DNA of 64,000 bases from Paracoccaceae bacterium (GTDB lineage: Bacteria; Pseudomonadota; Alphaproteobacteria; Rhodobacterales; Rhodobacteraceae). The DNA is taken from contig WGNF01000003.1 of assembly GCA_016124615.1 (NCBI GenBank), positions 496,001 to 560,000 on the forward strand. The letters are read 5' to 3'. Shown here piece after piece: positions 39,930 to 49,474 of the stretch (its first letter is position 1; every line of letters starts with the position of its first letter). Position numbers and translations under genes: made by a program. A model generated the notes under the pieces. It had not been told where the DNA came from, made no database searches, and was given only the letters and a program-made list of their open reading frames with translations.

Positions 39930-40550
39930 ATGAAGACGCTGTTGAAAGCGGTCGTTTCTGTCGGGGTTCTGGCGCTGCTGGCGGCCTGTGCCTCGACATT
40001 CTCAACGGATTACGCCAAATCGGTCGATCCCGGGGTGTCGCGGAACTGGCGGTTGGCCGCGGTCAACGTGCAGGTGCCCGACAGCCTGACAATCTCGGAA
40101 CAGAACGTGCTGGTGCCCGACGCCGACATCGTCTGGCAGCAGGAAGACCCGCCGGGCGACCGTCGCGCACAGGTGGCGGCGATCATGTCGACGGCCGTCA
40201 CCGCCGGGGCCAGCGGCCTGCACGGCCACGAACCGGTCAACCTTGTCATCGTCATGCAACGCTTCCACGCGCTGACGCCCTCGGCCGAAGCGCTCGAGAT
40301 GGACAATGTCGGCGTCCTTAACGTCGATTTCACCATCGAGGTCGACGATGCGGCGACCGGCAAGGTGCTGGTGCCCGCACAACAGATCAGCGCCGCACTG
40401 CCCGGCCTGACCGGTCAGGCCGCCGTTGCGGCGCGTGCGCAGGGCCAGACCCAGAAGACCGAGATCGAGGCGCATGTGCGCGCCGTGGTGGCGGGCTGGC
40501 TGGGCATCGGCCCCGACGCGCGCAATACGTTCCAGCGGATCGGGGCCTGA
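39930..40550 (+). CDS. Putative lipoprotein (DUF6778-like)
   Basis: 206 residues. Signal sequence with lipobox LLAAC (lipidated cysteine near residue 20). The body (SVDPGVSRNWRLAAVNVQVP, VNLVIVMQRFHALTPSAE, VLNVDFTIEVDDAATGKVL) resembles Rhodobacterales lipoproteins I associate with DUF6778, of unknown role; the name should be checked. The start at 39930 has only a weak GGGGG lead; an upstream start would bury the signal sequence. It faces the aminotransferase gene, 7 bases apart. Confidence 0.72.
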   Translation: MKTLLKAVVSVGVLALLAACASTFSTDYAKSVDPGVSRNWRLAAVNVQVPDSLTISEQNVLVPDADIVWQQEDPPGDRRAQVAAIMSTAVTAGASGLHGHEPVNLVIVMQRFHALTPSAEALEMDNVGVLNVDFTIEVDDAATGKVLVPAQQISAALPGLTGQAAVAARAQGQTQKTEIEAHVRAVVAGWLGIGPDARNTFQRIGA

Positions 40551-40557
40551 CGGCGGC

Positions 40558-41730
40558 TCAGGGCATCCGGCTGTCGGCGAAAGCAGCCAGCCGGGTCAGC
40601 GCCTCTTCGATCAGCTCGTCGCCGATGGTCAGCGCCAGCCGCAGGTGCCCGGCCGAGGCGTCGCCGAAGCTTTCGCCCGGCATCACCGCGATCTTTTCAG
40701 CATCCAGCAGCGCATTGGCGAAGGCGTTGCCGCTCATCCCCGTCGCGCGGATGTCGAGCATCAGGTACATCGCGCCCGAGGACGGGATCACCCGGATCGC
40801 GTTCGACCCGGCCAGCGCGCGCATCGCGATCTCGCGGCGGCGGCGGAACGGCTCGGCGATCTGGCGCTCGAAATCGGGGCCAAGGTTCAGCGCGAACAGC
40901 GCCGCATCCTGAATGTAGGCCGGCACGCCATAGGTGGTGTTGGTGGCCAGCGTGGTGATCGCCTCTGCCACCGGCTCTGGCGCCACCACCCAGCCCAGCC
41001 GCGAGCCGGTCATCGCATGGCTTTTCGACATCGAGCCCAGCACGATGGTCCGCTCGGCCATGCCGGGCAGGGCGCGCGGGCTGATGTGTTCGCCCTGCCA
41101 GACCTGCGTGTCATAGACCTCGTCCGAGATCAGCCACAGATCGGCCGCCACCGCCGCCCGGCCGATCCCCTCCAGCGTGGCGCGGTCATAGACGACGCCG
41201 GTCGGGTTGTTGGGCGTGTTGATCATCAGCGTCCGCGCGCCGTCCGCCCGGGCCAGAATATCGGCCTCTTGCGGCAGGAAACTTTGGTCCGAGGTCGTCG
41301 GCACCCGCCGCGCCTCGGCGCCGGTGGCGCGGATCGTGCCGGGGTAGGTGGCGTAGAACGGGTCGCAATGCAGGCCAACATCGCCCGCGTCGAGCAGCAC
41401 CATATGGGTCGAGAACATCGCCGACTGCCCGCCGGGGGTGACGACGACATTGCGCCACGAGGTCGGCACGCCGGTGCGCGCCTGCACCCGCGCCGCAATC
41501 GCCTCGCGCAGTTCGGGCTTGCCGGGGCCAAAGGCATAGCCGGTGTTGCCCGCCACCGCGCTGGCGTGCATCGCGTCGAGAATCGCGCGGTCGGTGCGGA
41601 TGTCGTGTTCGCCGATGGTCAGGGTCAGCACCCGTTCGCCCGCCGCCTGCATGTCGCGCGTGCGATAGTAGATTTCCCAGCCGTCCGAGCCGCCGCCGGT
41701 GATGTGGCCGTTCCGGTTCGCGATGCGCAT
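40558..41730 (-). CDS. Pyridoxal-phosphate-dependent aminotransferase, class I/II
   Basis: Fold-type I aminotransferase, 390 residues. PLP-binding lysine in SMSKSHAMTGSRLGW, NTPNNPTG segment (MINTPNNPTGVVYDRA), ISDEVYD aspartate/tyrosine, and C-terminal GHLRLALTIGDE arginine for the substrate carboxylate. It resembles aspartate/aromatic or arginine-pyruvate transaminases; the substrate cannot be fixed from sequence. Start at 41730 follows GGAGGGGATC. Divergent from cysS. Confidence 0.9.
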   Translation of the reverse strand: MRIANRNGHITGGGSDGWEIYYRTRDMQAAGERVLTLTIGEHDIRTDRAILDAMHASAVAGNTGYAFGPGKPELREAIAARVQARTGVPTSWRNVVVTPGGQSAMFSTHMVLLDAGDVGLHCDPFYATYPGTIRATGAEARRVPTTSDQSFLPQEADILARADGARTLMINTPNNPTGVVYDRATLEGIGRAAVAADLWLISDEVYDTQVWQGEHISPRALPGMAERTIVLGSMSKSHAMTGSRLGWVVAPEPVAEAITTLATNTTYGVPAYIQDAALFALNLGPDFERQIAEPFRRRREIAMRALAGSNAIRVIPSSGAMYLMLDIRATGMSGNAFANALLDAEKIAVMPGESFGDASAGHLRLALTIGDELIEEALTRLAAFADSRMP

Positions 41731-41824
41731 GATCCCCTCCGTCGATTGCCCCTCGACGTCGCATGAAATTATACATTTGTGCAAGTAGACTCGCGACACG
41801 CGGGTGCTTGCGGGCGACACCGCG

Positions 41825-41896
41825 GGCGGCTAGTTTGCCGCCATGAGGACGTGCACGATCATCGCCATCTGCATTACCGTCTGACATCCGTCAGGC
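41825..41896 (+). promoter_or_regulatory. Possible cysS leader: 13-residue Cys-containing peptide with two stems
   Basis: A 6-base inverted repeat GGCGGC-TAGTTT-GCCGCC (41825-41842) ends directly at an ATG. From it runs a 14-codon frame (41843-41884) encoding [13 protein letters not shown], with two cysteine codons. Its stop is inside a second stem GTCTGAC-ATCC-GTCAGGC (41879-41896). This lies 72 bases before cysS. A leader responsive to cysteinyl-tRNA is possible but the frame is short and no clear ribosome site is seen. Confidence 0.3.
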
Positions 41897-41967
41897 GGGC
41901 TGTTCTTCTGTTTCAAAACCGGAACGAAGTCGATAAGCCCGCCGCGGGAGCGTGCGAGGGAAAGACC

Positions 41968-43581
41968 ATGACCGGGATCCGGCTTTACAACACCAGGACG
42001 CGGACGAAGGAAGACTTCGCCCCGATCGACTCTGCGAATGTGCGGATGTATGTCTGCGGCCCGACCGTCTATGACCGCGCGCATCTGGGCAATGCGCGGC
42101 CGGTGGTGGTGTTCGACACGCTGTTCCGGCTTTTGCGCCATGAATACGGCCCCGATCACGTCACCTATGTGCGCAACTTCACCGACGTGGACGACAAGAT
42201 CAACGCGCGCGCGGCCGAGATGAAGGCGGCCGGGGATGCGCGCCCGCTGGAGGCGATCATCCGCGAACTGACGGATGGGACCATCGGCTGGTATCACGCC
42301 GACATGGACGCCCTTGGCGCGCTGCGCCCGACGATCGAGCCGCGCGCGACCGAGTTCATCGGTCAGATGATCGCCATGATCGCCGGGCTGATCACCACGG
42401 ACCATGCCTATGTGAAAGAGGGGCATGTGCTGTTCCGGGTGCGGAGCTACTGCGACTACGGTCGGCTTTCGGGTCGCAGCGTGGACGACATGATCGCCGG
42501 TGCGCGGGTCGAGGTGGCGCCGTTCAAGGAAGACCCGATGGATTTCGTGCTGTGGAAACCCTCCACCGACGATCTGCCGGGCTGGGAGAGCCCTTGGGGC
42601 CGGGGCCGGCCGGGCTGGCACATCGAATGCTCGGCGATGAGCCACGAGTTGCTGGGCGAAAGCTTCGACATCCACGGCGGCGGCATCGACCTGCAATTTC
42701 CGCACCACGAGAACGAGATCGCGCAGTCGATGTGCGCCTACCCGCACGGCGATTTCGCCAGGGTCTGGATGCACAACGAGATGCTTCAGGTCGAGGGCAA
42801 GAAGATGTCCAAGAGCTTGGGCAACTTCTTCACGGTGCGGGATTTGCTGGATCAGGGCGTGCCGGGGGAAGTGATCCGGTTCGTGATGCTGAGCACGCAT
42901 TACTCGAAGCCGATGGATTGGACGGCGGAAAAGGCGGCGGGGGCGGAAGCCACGCTGCGAAAATGGCGCACTATGACGTTCAGATCAAAAGCCGACACGA
43001 TCACTCCCGCCGAGTTCATTGAGGCTCTCGCAGATGACCTGAACTCCCACCAAGCAATTACACTAATTCACAAATTTGCCCGCCAAGGAAATGGGGGCGC
43101 TGTTTTGGCATGCGCGAGGTTGATTGGGCTTCTGACGCCGGAACTTGGTGACTGGTTCACGTTCGGCGAAGGAACCGTATCCGGCGATGAACGCATCGAC
43201 GAAATTTCGATGGTACGGAATGAGGCGCGCCAAAAAGGCCTCTATGAGTTCTCTGACGAACTTCGAGATATGCTTATTGAGATTGGCGTTGGGGTGTTCG
43301 ACAACAAGTTCTCTAGCGCCGCTTACTTCGAGGCTGAAAACCTTAAAAGGACATTGCAATCCGAGGCTTGGAGCTTCTGGCGATCGGGTGAGATCGGAAA
43401 AGCAAAGGAGATTGCTGCGCAAGCTGCTGAAGCCGGCCTGAAGATCTATGTTGACGAAGACGGACCCAGCGCTGTGACAGGAATCGACGAGATTAAAGCG
43501 CAGGGGTTTTTTGAACGAAAAATTCTCAACATTCTTAAGCGGGCGCGAGAAATACGGCTTGAAATGGGTGTGCCCCAATGA
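41968..43581 (+). CDS. cysS: Cysteinyl-tRNA synthetase, with compositionally foreign C-terminal third
   Basis: Charges tRNA-Cys. 537 residues, longer than the usual 460-490. The catalytic part (1 to about 330) is intact and native in codon use: [16 protein letters not shown], zinc-site [14 protein letters not shown] and [11 protein letters not shown], and [11 protein letters not shown]. From about base 42960 the DNA becomes AT-richer. The DALR-type part is still recognisable ([38 protein letters not shown]), then comes an extra tail of about 90 residues that includes a second end-like element ([20 protein letters not shown]). The stop overlaps the cimA start by 4 bases. Start at 41968 follows GAGGGAAAGACC. 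Confidence 0.93.
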   Translation: MTGIRLYNTRTRTKEDFAPIDSANVRMYVCGPTVYDRAHLGNARPVVVFDTLFRLLRHEYGPDHVTYVRNFTDVDDKINARAAEMKAAGDARPLEAIIRELTDGTIGWYHADMDALGALRPTIEPRATEFIGQMIAMIAGLITTDHAYVKEGHVLFRVRSYCDYGRLSGRSVDDMIAGARVEVAPFKEDPMDFVLWKPSTDDLPGWESPWGRGRPGWHIECSAMSHELLGESFDIHGGGIDLQFPHHENEIAQSMCAYPHGDFARVWMHNEMLQVEGKKMSKSLGNFFTVRDLLDQGVPGEVIRFVMLSTHYSKPMDWTAEKAAGAEATLRKWRTMTFRSKADTITPAEFIEALADDLNSHQAITLIHKFARQGNGGAVLACARLIGLLTPELGDWFTFGEGTVSGDERIDEISMVRNEARQKGLYEFSDELRDMLIEIGVGVFDNKFSSAAYFEAENLKRTLQSEAWSFWRSGEIGKAKEIAAQAAEAGLKIYVDEDGPSAVTGIDEIKAQGFFERKILNILKRAREIRLEMGVPQ

Positions 43582-45200
43582 CCCGCGAACGCCTCTACCT
43601 CTACGACACCACCCTGCGCGATGGCCAGCAGACGCAGGGCGTCCAGTTTTCGGTTCCCGAGAAGATGCAGATCGCGGCGGCGCTCGATGCGCTCGGGGTG
43701 GATTACATCGAGGGCGGTTGGCCCGGCGCGAACCCGACCGACAGCGAGTTCTTTGCCGCCGCGCCGCAGACCAAGGCGACCTTCACCGCCTTCGGCATGA
43801 CCAAGCGGGCCGGGCGATCGGCCGCCAATGACGATGTGCTGGCGCAGGTGATGAATGCGGGCACGCCAGCGGTGTGCCTTGTCGGCAAGACGCATCCGTT
43901 CCACGTCACCACGGCGCTGGGGATCACGCTGGCGGAGAATGTCGAGAATATCCGCGCCTCGATCGCCCATGTCGTGGCCGAGGGGCGCGAGGCGCTGTTC
44001 GACGCGGAACATTTCTTCGACGGCACCCGCGCCGACCCCGGCTATGCGCTGGAGTGCCTGAGGGCGGCGGCGGAGGCTGGCGCGCGCTGGATCGTGCTTT
44101 GCGACACCAACGGTGGCACCCTTCCGGCCGAGGTCGGGCGCATCACCGCCGAGGTGATCGCTGCCGGGCTGACGGGCGACCGCCTTGGCATCCATTGTCA
44201 CAACGATACCGAAACCGCGGTGGCGGCCAGCCTCGCCGCCATCGACGCGGGTGCGCGGCAGGTGCAGGGCACGCTGAACGGGCTGGGCGAGCGGTGCGGC
44301 AACGCCAACCTGATCAGCCTGATCCCGACGCTCTTGCTGAAGGAACCCTACGCCAGCCGGTTCGAAACCGGGGTAACGGCGCAGGCGCTGGCCGGGCTGA
44401 CCCGCACCAGCCGGATGCTGGACGATATCCTGAACCGGGTGCCCTTGCGCGCCGCGCCCTACGTCGGCGCCTCGGCCTTTGCCCACAAGGCCGGGCTGCA
44501 CGCCAGCGCGATCCTGAAGGATCCGGCGACCTACGAGCATATCGACCCCGAACGGGTCGGCAACGAGCGCATCATCCCGATGAGCAATCAGGCCGGGCAA
44601 TCGAACCTGCGCGCGCGCCTTGCCGCCGCCGGAATCGAGGTCGCGCCGGGCGACCCGCGGCTGGCCCGCATCCTCGACGAGGTCAAGGCGCGCGAGGATC
44701 AGGGCTATGCCTACGACGGCGCGCAGGCGAGTTTCGAGCTGGTCGCGCGGGCCGAACTGGGGCTGTTGCAGCGGTTTTTCGAGGTGAAGCGCTACCGGGT
44801 GACGGTGGAGCGGCGCAAGAACAAGTACAACCGCATGGTCAGCCTGTCCGAGGCGGTCGTGGTGGTGAAGATCGGCGAGCAAAAGATGCTGTCGGTCAGC
44901 GAGTCGATGGACGAGACCGGCAGCGACCGCGGCCCGGTCAACGCGCTGTCAAAGGCGCTGGCGAAAGACCTCGGGCCCTATCAGGCCTGCATCGACGATC
45001 TGCGGCTGGTGGATTTCAAGGTCCGTATCACCCAGGGCGGCACCGAGGCGGTGACACGGGTCATCATCGACAGCGAAGACGGGCAGGGGCGGCGCTGGTC
45101 CACCGTCGGCGTTTCGGCCAACATCGTCGATGCCTCGTTCGAGGCTCTGCTGGACGCCATCACCTGGAAACTGATCCGCGACGGAGCGCAGGCCGCATGA
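43578..45200 (+). CDS. cimA: Citramalate synthase
   Basis: Condenses pyruvate and acetyl-CoA to (R)-citramalate, giving a threonine-independent route to isoleucine. 540 residues. HMGL-like barrel with [34 protein letters not shown], metal-site [14 protein letters not shown] and [12 protein letters not shown]; the C-terminal LeuA-type allosteric domain ([19 protein letters not shown] onwards) is complete. The long form with [16 protein letters not shown] is the CimA type rather than LeuA. Start overlaps cysS, stop overlaps the next gene. Confidence 0.94.
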   Translation: MTRERLYLYDTTLRDGQQTQGVQFSVPEKMQIAAALDALGVDYIEGGWPGANPTDSEFFAAAPQTKATFTAFGMTKRAGRSAANDDVLAQVMNAGTPAVCLVGKTHPFHVTTALGITLAENVENIRASIAHVVAEGREALFDAEHFFDGTRADPGYALECLRAAAEAGARWIVLCDTNGGTLPAEVGRITAEVIAAGLTGDRLGIHCHNDTETAVAASLAAIDAGARQVQGTLNGLGERCGNANLISLIPTLLLKEPYASRFETGVTAQALAGLTRTSRMLDDILNRVPLRAAPYVGASAFAHKAGLHASAILKDPATYEHIDPERVGNERIIPMSNQAGQSNLRARLAAAGIEVAPGDPRLARILDEVKAREDQGYAYDGAQASFELVARAELGLLQRFFEVKRYRVTVERRKNKYNRMVSLSEAVVVVKIGEQKMLSVSESMDETGSDRGPVNALSKALAKDLGPYQACIDDLRLVDFKVRITQGGTEAVTRVIIDSEDGQGRRWSTVGVSANIVDASFEALLDAITWKLIRDGAQAA

Positions 45201-45967
45201 GCCTTGCCGCCTGCCGCGCACTGGTCGAACAGGGCGACCCCGACCGGGCGCTGGTCACGGCGGGGGCGGGTGATGCGGCGCAGGCGGTGCTCTGGCCGCT
45301 CTGGGCGTTCAATCTGGAGGTCGCGCGGGCGCCCTGGGCCAGCCGCGAGCCGATGGTGGCCGAGATGCGGCTGCAGTTCTGGGCCGATGCGGTGGACCGG
45401 CTGGGCGATGGGCAGGCGCCTGCGGGCCATCCGGTGCTGGCGCCCTTGGCCGAGGCTTTGGCCGGGCGTTCCGTGCAACCGCTGGCCGCACTGGTCGAGG
45501 CGCGCAGGCGCGATGTGTGGCGCGAGGCGTTCCCCGATGCGGCGGCGCTGGAAGACTACCTCGATGCGACGGCGGGCGGGCTGATGTGGCAGGCGGCGCA
45601 GGCCTTGGGCGCACCCGCGGCGGCAGAGCCGGTGGTGCGCGATTTCGGCTGGGGCGCCGGGCTGGCGGCCTGGCTGCGCGCCGTGCCCGATCTGCACGCC
45701 CGGGGCTATGCGCCGCTGCCCGACACGGCGCCGGAGGCGACCGCCGCGCTCGCCCGCGCCGGTCTGGCCCGCATCGCCCGCGCCCGCGCCGCGCGGGGCG
45801 CGGTTCCGGCCACGGCCTTTCCGGCCTTGGCGACGGGCTGGCAGGCGGCGGCGGTGCTGCGCCTGGCCGCCCGCGATCCGGGGCGGGTGGCGCAGGGACG
45901 GCTTACAAGGTCGGAATTCGCGCGGCGCGGCGGGCTCGCCTGGGCGGCGCTGACCGGGCGGTGGTGA
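45197..45967 (+). CDS. Squalene/phytoene synthase family protein (NDUFAF6-like)
   Basis: 256 residues, all-helical isoprenoid-synthase fold. LWPLWAFNLEVARAPWASREPMVAEMRLQFWADAVD marks the family, but the two DxxxD metal motifs of true phytoene synthases are not evident, so it is more like the shorter homologues related to mitochondrial complex I assembly factor NDUFAF6. Ala/Arg-rich C-terminal half. It is translationally coupled to cimA by a 4-base overlap and abuts the convergent MFS gene. Confidence 0.78.
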   Translation: MSLAACRALVEQGDPDRALVTAGAGDAAQAVLWPLWAFNLEVARAPWASREPMVAEMRLQFWADAVDRLGDGQAPAGHPVLAPLAEALAGRSVQPLAALVEARRRDVWREAFPDAAALEDYLDATAGGLMWQAAQALGAPAAAEPVVRDFGWGAGLAAWLRAVPDLHARGYAPLPDTAPEATAALARAGLARIARARAARGAVPATAFPALATGWQAAAVLRLAARDPGRVAQGRLTRSEFARRGGLAWAALTGRW

Positions 45968-47191
45968 TCACTCCTCCGCCGGGCGGAAGGCCAGCCAGAT
46001 CAGCGCAGCGCCCGCCAGCACCAGCAAGGGCGCCATCATCATGTTGACGGCGTGCCAGCCCGCCTGCGGTGTGCCGCCCGAGCAGTTCATCAGCCCGCCC
46101 GAGGCGAGCGAGGCCATCGTGACGCCGCCGAACACGATCAGGTCGTTCAGGCCCTGCATCCGGCCATGTTCCTCGGGCGCGTGGGCCCCGGCCAGCATCG
46201 AGGTGGCGCCGATGAAGCCGAAGTTCCAGCCGATGCCCAGCAGCACCAGCGCGCCGAAGAAGTTGGTGATGTCGACCCCCATCAGCGCGACCGACCCGGC
46301 GGCGGCAAGGATCACCAGACCGGCGCCGATGATCTTCTCGACACCGAAGCGGGCGATCAGGAAGCCGGTGAAGAACGAGGGCACATACATCGCCAGCACA
46401 TGCGCGGTGACTACATTGGCCGCGTCGCCGGTGTGAAAGCCGCAGCCGACCACGGCCAGCGGGGTCGAGGTCATCACCAGGTTCATCAGCGCATAGGACA
46501 CGGTGGCGCAGATCACCGCCACGGCGATGCGCGGGGTGGTCAGCAGCTCGATCCGGCTGCGGCCGCGCGGCGCGTCATGCGCGGGGGGCGCCGGGCGCGG
46601 CAGGTCGAGGAACGGGAACAGGATCAGCCCGAACAGGTTCAGCCCAATCACCGTCAGATAGGTGCCAAGGAACGGCACCACCATCGCCTGCGTCGTCAGC
46701 TTCACCAGTTGCGGCCCGATCACCGCCGAAAAGAGCCCGCCCGCCATGACATAGGAAATCGCCTTGGGCCGGAACGCGGCCGAGGCGGCATCGGTGGCGG
46801 CGAAGCGGTAGAACCCCTGCGCCGACATGTAGATGCCGGTGAAGACCGAGCCGAGCAGGAACAGCGGAAACGACGCCTCGATCAGCCCGAGGGCGCCGAT
46901 GATGGCGCCGGTCATGCCGCCACCGGCGCCGACGAAGAAGCCCGCGCGCCGCCCGAAGCGCTGCATCAGCGCCGACAACGGCGTGGCGGTCAGCATCGAG
47001 CCCAGCACGATCAGCGAGATCGGCAGCGTCGCAAGGCAGGGGTTGGGCGCCAGCGACTGGCCCGCCAGCCCGCCGATGATGAAGATCATCGGCATCTGCG
47101 AGCCCAGCAGCGCCTGGGCAGCGACCAGCACCACCACGTTGCGGCGGGCGCGGGCGTCGTCGGGATCGGGTTGGGCGATAATCTCGGTCAT
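45968..47191 (-). CDS. MFS transporter
   Basis: Inner-membrane major facilitator protein, 407 residues with about 12 hydrophobic spans. The first loop after span 2 reads ALMQRFGRRAGFFVG, a standard MFS GxxxxR-type element, and a mid-protein cytoplasmic loop is charged (LPRPAPPAHDAPRGRSRIE). HAPEEHGRMQGLNDLIVFGG lies near span 10. The substrate is unknown; a drug or metabolite exporter is possible. No regulator is adjacent. Confidence 0.88.
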   Translation of the reverse strand: MTEIIAQPDPDDARARRNVVVLVAAQALLGSQMPMIFIIGGLAGQSLAPNPCLATLPISLIVLGSMLTATPLSALMQRFGRRAGFFVGAGGGMTGAIIGALGLIEASFPLFLLGSVFTGIYMSAQGFYRFAATDAASAAFRPKAISYVMAGGLFSAVIGPQLVKLTTQAMVVPFLGTYLTVIGLNLFGLILFPFLDLPRPAPPAHDAPRGRSRIELLTTPRIAVAVICATVSYALMNLVMTSTPLAVVGCGFHTGDAANVVTAHVLAMYVPSFFTGFLIARFGVEKIIGAGLVILAAAGSVALMGVDITNFFGALVLLGIGWNFGFIGATSMLAGAHAPEEHGRMQGLNDLIVFGGVTMASLASGGLMNCSGGTPQAGWHAVNMMMAPLLVLAGAALIWLAFRPAEE

Positions 47192-47310
47192 GCTGCTTCG
47201 GTAATGGCCCCTTCGGGGCGAGGCAAGGGGCCTTGCGTCGCGCCTTGCGGCGGGCGGAAAACATTCTAGCCTCCGGCGGGAGTATTTGGGACCAGAGAGA
47301 AGGGGCAGGC

Positions 47311-47940
47311 GTGGTCGGGCGCATCATCGAGACGGAGGCCTGCGTGGCCGAAGGCGCGGCCTGGCTTGCGGCGCGCGAGCCGCGCTTTGCCGCCGCCTTG
47401 CAACTGACCGGGCCGCTGCCGCTGCGGCGGCGGGCGGGCGGGTTTCCGGCGCTGCTGGACGCGATCGTCGGCCAGCAGGTTTCCGTCGCCTCGGCCCGGG
47501 CGATCGGCGGGCGGTTGGAGGCGGCGGGGCTGGTCACCGCCGAGGCGGTGGCGGCGGCGGGCGATGAGGCGCTGAGGGCCTGCGGGCTGTCGCGGCCGAA
47601 GCTGCGCTATCTGCGCGGGCTGGCGGTGGCGGGCCTTGATTATGAGGCGCTGGCGCGGGCGCCGGAGGATGAGGTGGTGGAAACGCTGGTGGCGCTGCCC
47701 GGCATCGGGCGCTGGACGGCGGAGATTTATGCGATGTTCGCACTGGGGCGGGCGGATGCGTTCGCGGCGGGCGATCTGGCCTTGCAGGAGGCCGCGCGGG
47801 TGTTGTTCGCGCTGGAGGCGCGGCCCAGCGAGGCCGCGTTGCGCGCTATGGCCGAGGATTGGTCGCCCTGGCGCGCAGTTGCGGCGCGCGCGCTCTGGGC
47901 CTATTACCGCGTCGTCAAGACGCGCGAGGGGGTGGCATGA
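47311..47940 (+). CDS. DNA-3-methyladenine glycosylase II family protein (AlkA-like)
   Basis: Base-excision DNA glycosylase of the helix-hairpin-helix-GPD superfamily, 209 residues. The core ALLDAIVGQQVSVASARAIG, LPGIGRWTAEIYAMFALGR hairpin and downstream aspartate in FAAGDLALQEAA are present. It lacks the N-terminal domain of E. coli AlkA. GTG start at 47311 follows AGAAGGGGCAGGC. A GGAGTATTTGGG element lies just upstream. It overlaps the esterase gene by 4 bases. Confidence 0.88.
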   Translation: MVGRIIETEACVAEGAAWLAAREPRFAAALQLTGPLPLRRRAGGFPALLDAIVGQQVSVASARAIGGRLEAAGLVTAEAVAAAGDEALRACGLSRPKLRYLRGLAVAGLDYEALARAPEDEVVETLVALPGIGRWTAEIYAMFALGRADAFAAGDLALQEAARVLFALEARPSEAALRAMAEDWSPWRAVAARALWAYYRVVKTREGVA

Positions 47941-48599
47941 GCAAGGATCTGCAATTCGGGCGCCGGGCGCCGCGGTCGGGGCGAGCGAAAAGCCTGGTGG
48001 TGTTCCTGCACGGCTATGGCGCGGATGGCGAAGATCTGCTGGGCCTGGCCGATCCGCTGGCGCCGCATCTGCCCGATACGGTCTTTGTCGCCCCGAACGC
48101 GCCGCAACCCTGCACGGGCAACCCGTTCGGGTTCCAGTGGTTTCCGATCCCCTGGCTTGACGGATCGAGCGAGGCGGCGGCCGCTGAAGGCATGGCGGAG
48201 TCAGCGGTGGCGCTGAACGCCTTTCTGGACGCGCGGCTGGCAGAAGAGGGGCTGACCGATGCGGCGATGGCGCTGGTCGGCTTTTCGCAGGGCACCATGA
48301 TGGCGCTGGAAGTGGCGCCGCGGCGGGCGGCGCCGGTGGCCTGCGTCGTCGGCTTCTCGGGCCGCCTGATCGCGCCGGAGCGGTTGGCGGGCGAGATCAC
48401 CGCGCGCCCGCCGGTGCTGCTGATCCACGGCGACCGCGACGAGATGGTGCCGCCGCAATCGATGCCGGAGGCCGCCGCCGCGCTGACCCGCGCCGGGATC
48501 GAAACCTATACCCAAGTCAGCCCCGGCACCGCGCATGGAATCGCTCCCGACGGGCTGGGTGCGGCACTTGGGTTTCTGTCGGACCGCTTGCCGCAGTGA
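47937..48599 (+). CDS. Alpha/beta hydrolase (carboxylesterase/phospholipase family)
   Basis: 220 residues, cytoplasmic serine esterase of the acyl-protein thioesterase-like group. Oxyanion segment VVFLHGYGADGEDL, nucleophile serine in LVGFSQGTMMAL, aspartate in LLIHGDRDEMVP, histidine in PGTAHGIAPDG. Natural substrate unknown. Translationally coupled to the alkA-like gene (ATGA). Confidence 0.9.
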   Translation: MSKDLQFGRRAPRSGRAKSLVVFLHGYGADGEDLLGLADPLAPHLPDTVFVAPNAPQPCTGNPFGFQWFPIPWLDGSSEAAAAEGMAESAVALNAFLDARLAEEGLTDAAMALVGFSQGTMMALEVAPRRAAPVACVVGFSGRLIAPERLAGEITARPPVLLIHGDRDEMVPPQSMPEAAAALTRAGIETYTQVSPGTAHGIAPDGLGAALGFLSDRLPQ

Positions 48600-48775
48600 G
48601 CCGCCGGGCTGTCATCTTGTTGTGAACTTGCCGGTTTAGGGCTTTTGCTACGGGCACTGTATCTTGCGGGGCTTGTCAGGCGGCGAACGCCATATATAGT
48701 TTATGCAGATGGGGCGGCTGCGTCCTGCCCCTGGACACGAAGCGCCCGCAGGCGGCGGGATCGGAGTCGGTGGCG

Positions 48776-49360
48776 ATGGATGGAGATTTCAGGACGACTT
48801 TCGTGCGCGAACCTGCGGCGCTGCGGCATTATCCCGCGCTGGTCCTGAACGCCGATTATCGCCCGCTGTCCTATTACCCGCTGTCGCTCTGGCCCTGGCA
48901 GGAGGCGGTGAAGGCGGCCTTCCTCGACCGGGTGTCGATCGTGGCGGAATATGACGCCGTCGTCCGCAGCCCGCGGACCGAAATTCGAATACCCTCTGTG
49001 GTGGTGCTGAAAGAATTCGTCAAACCGCAGAAGCGCGTGGCATTCACGCGCTTCAATCTTTTTCTGCGCGACGAATTCTGCTGCCAGTACTGCGGCGCCA
49101 AGGGCGATCTGACCTTCGACCATGTTGTGCCACGGGCGCGGGGCGGGGTGACCAGTTGGGAAAACGTGGTCGCGGCCTGTTCGCCCTGCAACCTGCACAA
49201 GGGGTCGAAGTCGCTGCGTCAGGCCGGGATGAGCCTGCGGATGCCGCCGCGCCGGCCAAGCGCGGAAGACATGCAGAACATTGGCCGCCGCTTTCCGCCG
49301 AACTACCTGCACGACAGCTGGCTCGACTTCCTGTATTGGGATGCCGAACTCGACGCGTGA
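48776..49360 (+). CDS. HNH endonuclease family protein
   Basis: 194 residues. The HNH core with zinc-ribbon cysteines runs from FCCQYCGAKGDLTFDHVVPR to NVVAACSPCNLHKG, with the histidine in DHVVP as metal ligand. The N-terminal 70 residues (ALVLNADYRPLSYYPLSLWP) are typical of the widely conserved chromosomal HNH proteins rather than of restriction systems. No methylase or phage gene is adjacent. Start at 48776 follows CGGAGT; a GTG six bases earlier is possible. Confidence 0.87.
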   Translation: MDGDFRTTFVREPAALRHYPALVLNADYRPLSYYPLSLWPWQEAVKAAFLDRVSIVAEYDAVVRSPRTEIRIPSVVVLKEFVKPQKRVAFTRFNLFLRDEFCCQYCGAKGDLTFDHVVPRARGGVTSWENVVAACSPCNLHKGSKSLRQAGMSLRMPPRRPSAEDMQNIGRRFPPNYLHDSWLDFLYWDAELDA

Positions 49361-49412
49361 CCATGACCGGACGCCGGTGCTAGACTTTGTGCTGCATCGC
49401 GGCTAAAACGGG

Positions 49413-49430
49413 GCCGTTAGCGCTAACGGC
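49413..49430. promoter_or_regulatory. Perfect 18-base palindrome upstream of zwf
   Basis: GCCGTTAGCGCTAACGGC, a perfect palindrome 44 bases before the zwf start. The core TTAGCGCTAA has the central CG and TTA/TAA arms typical of LacI-family operators. Likely repressor site for zwf-pgl-pgi; the regulator is not in the window. Confidence 0.6.
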
Positions 49431-49474
49431 GGCAGTGGCCGGGCGTCAGCTCCGTCGAGAGGAAAGGGCGAAAG

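Noticed and set aside
42960-43581. Insertion sequence or prophage fragment inside cysS
   Set aside because: The frame continues through an anticodon-domain-like sequence; no transposase, inverted repeats or target duplication are visible, so replacement fits better than insertion.
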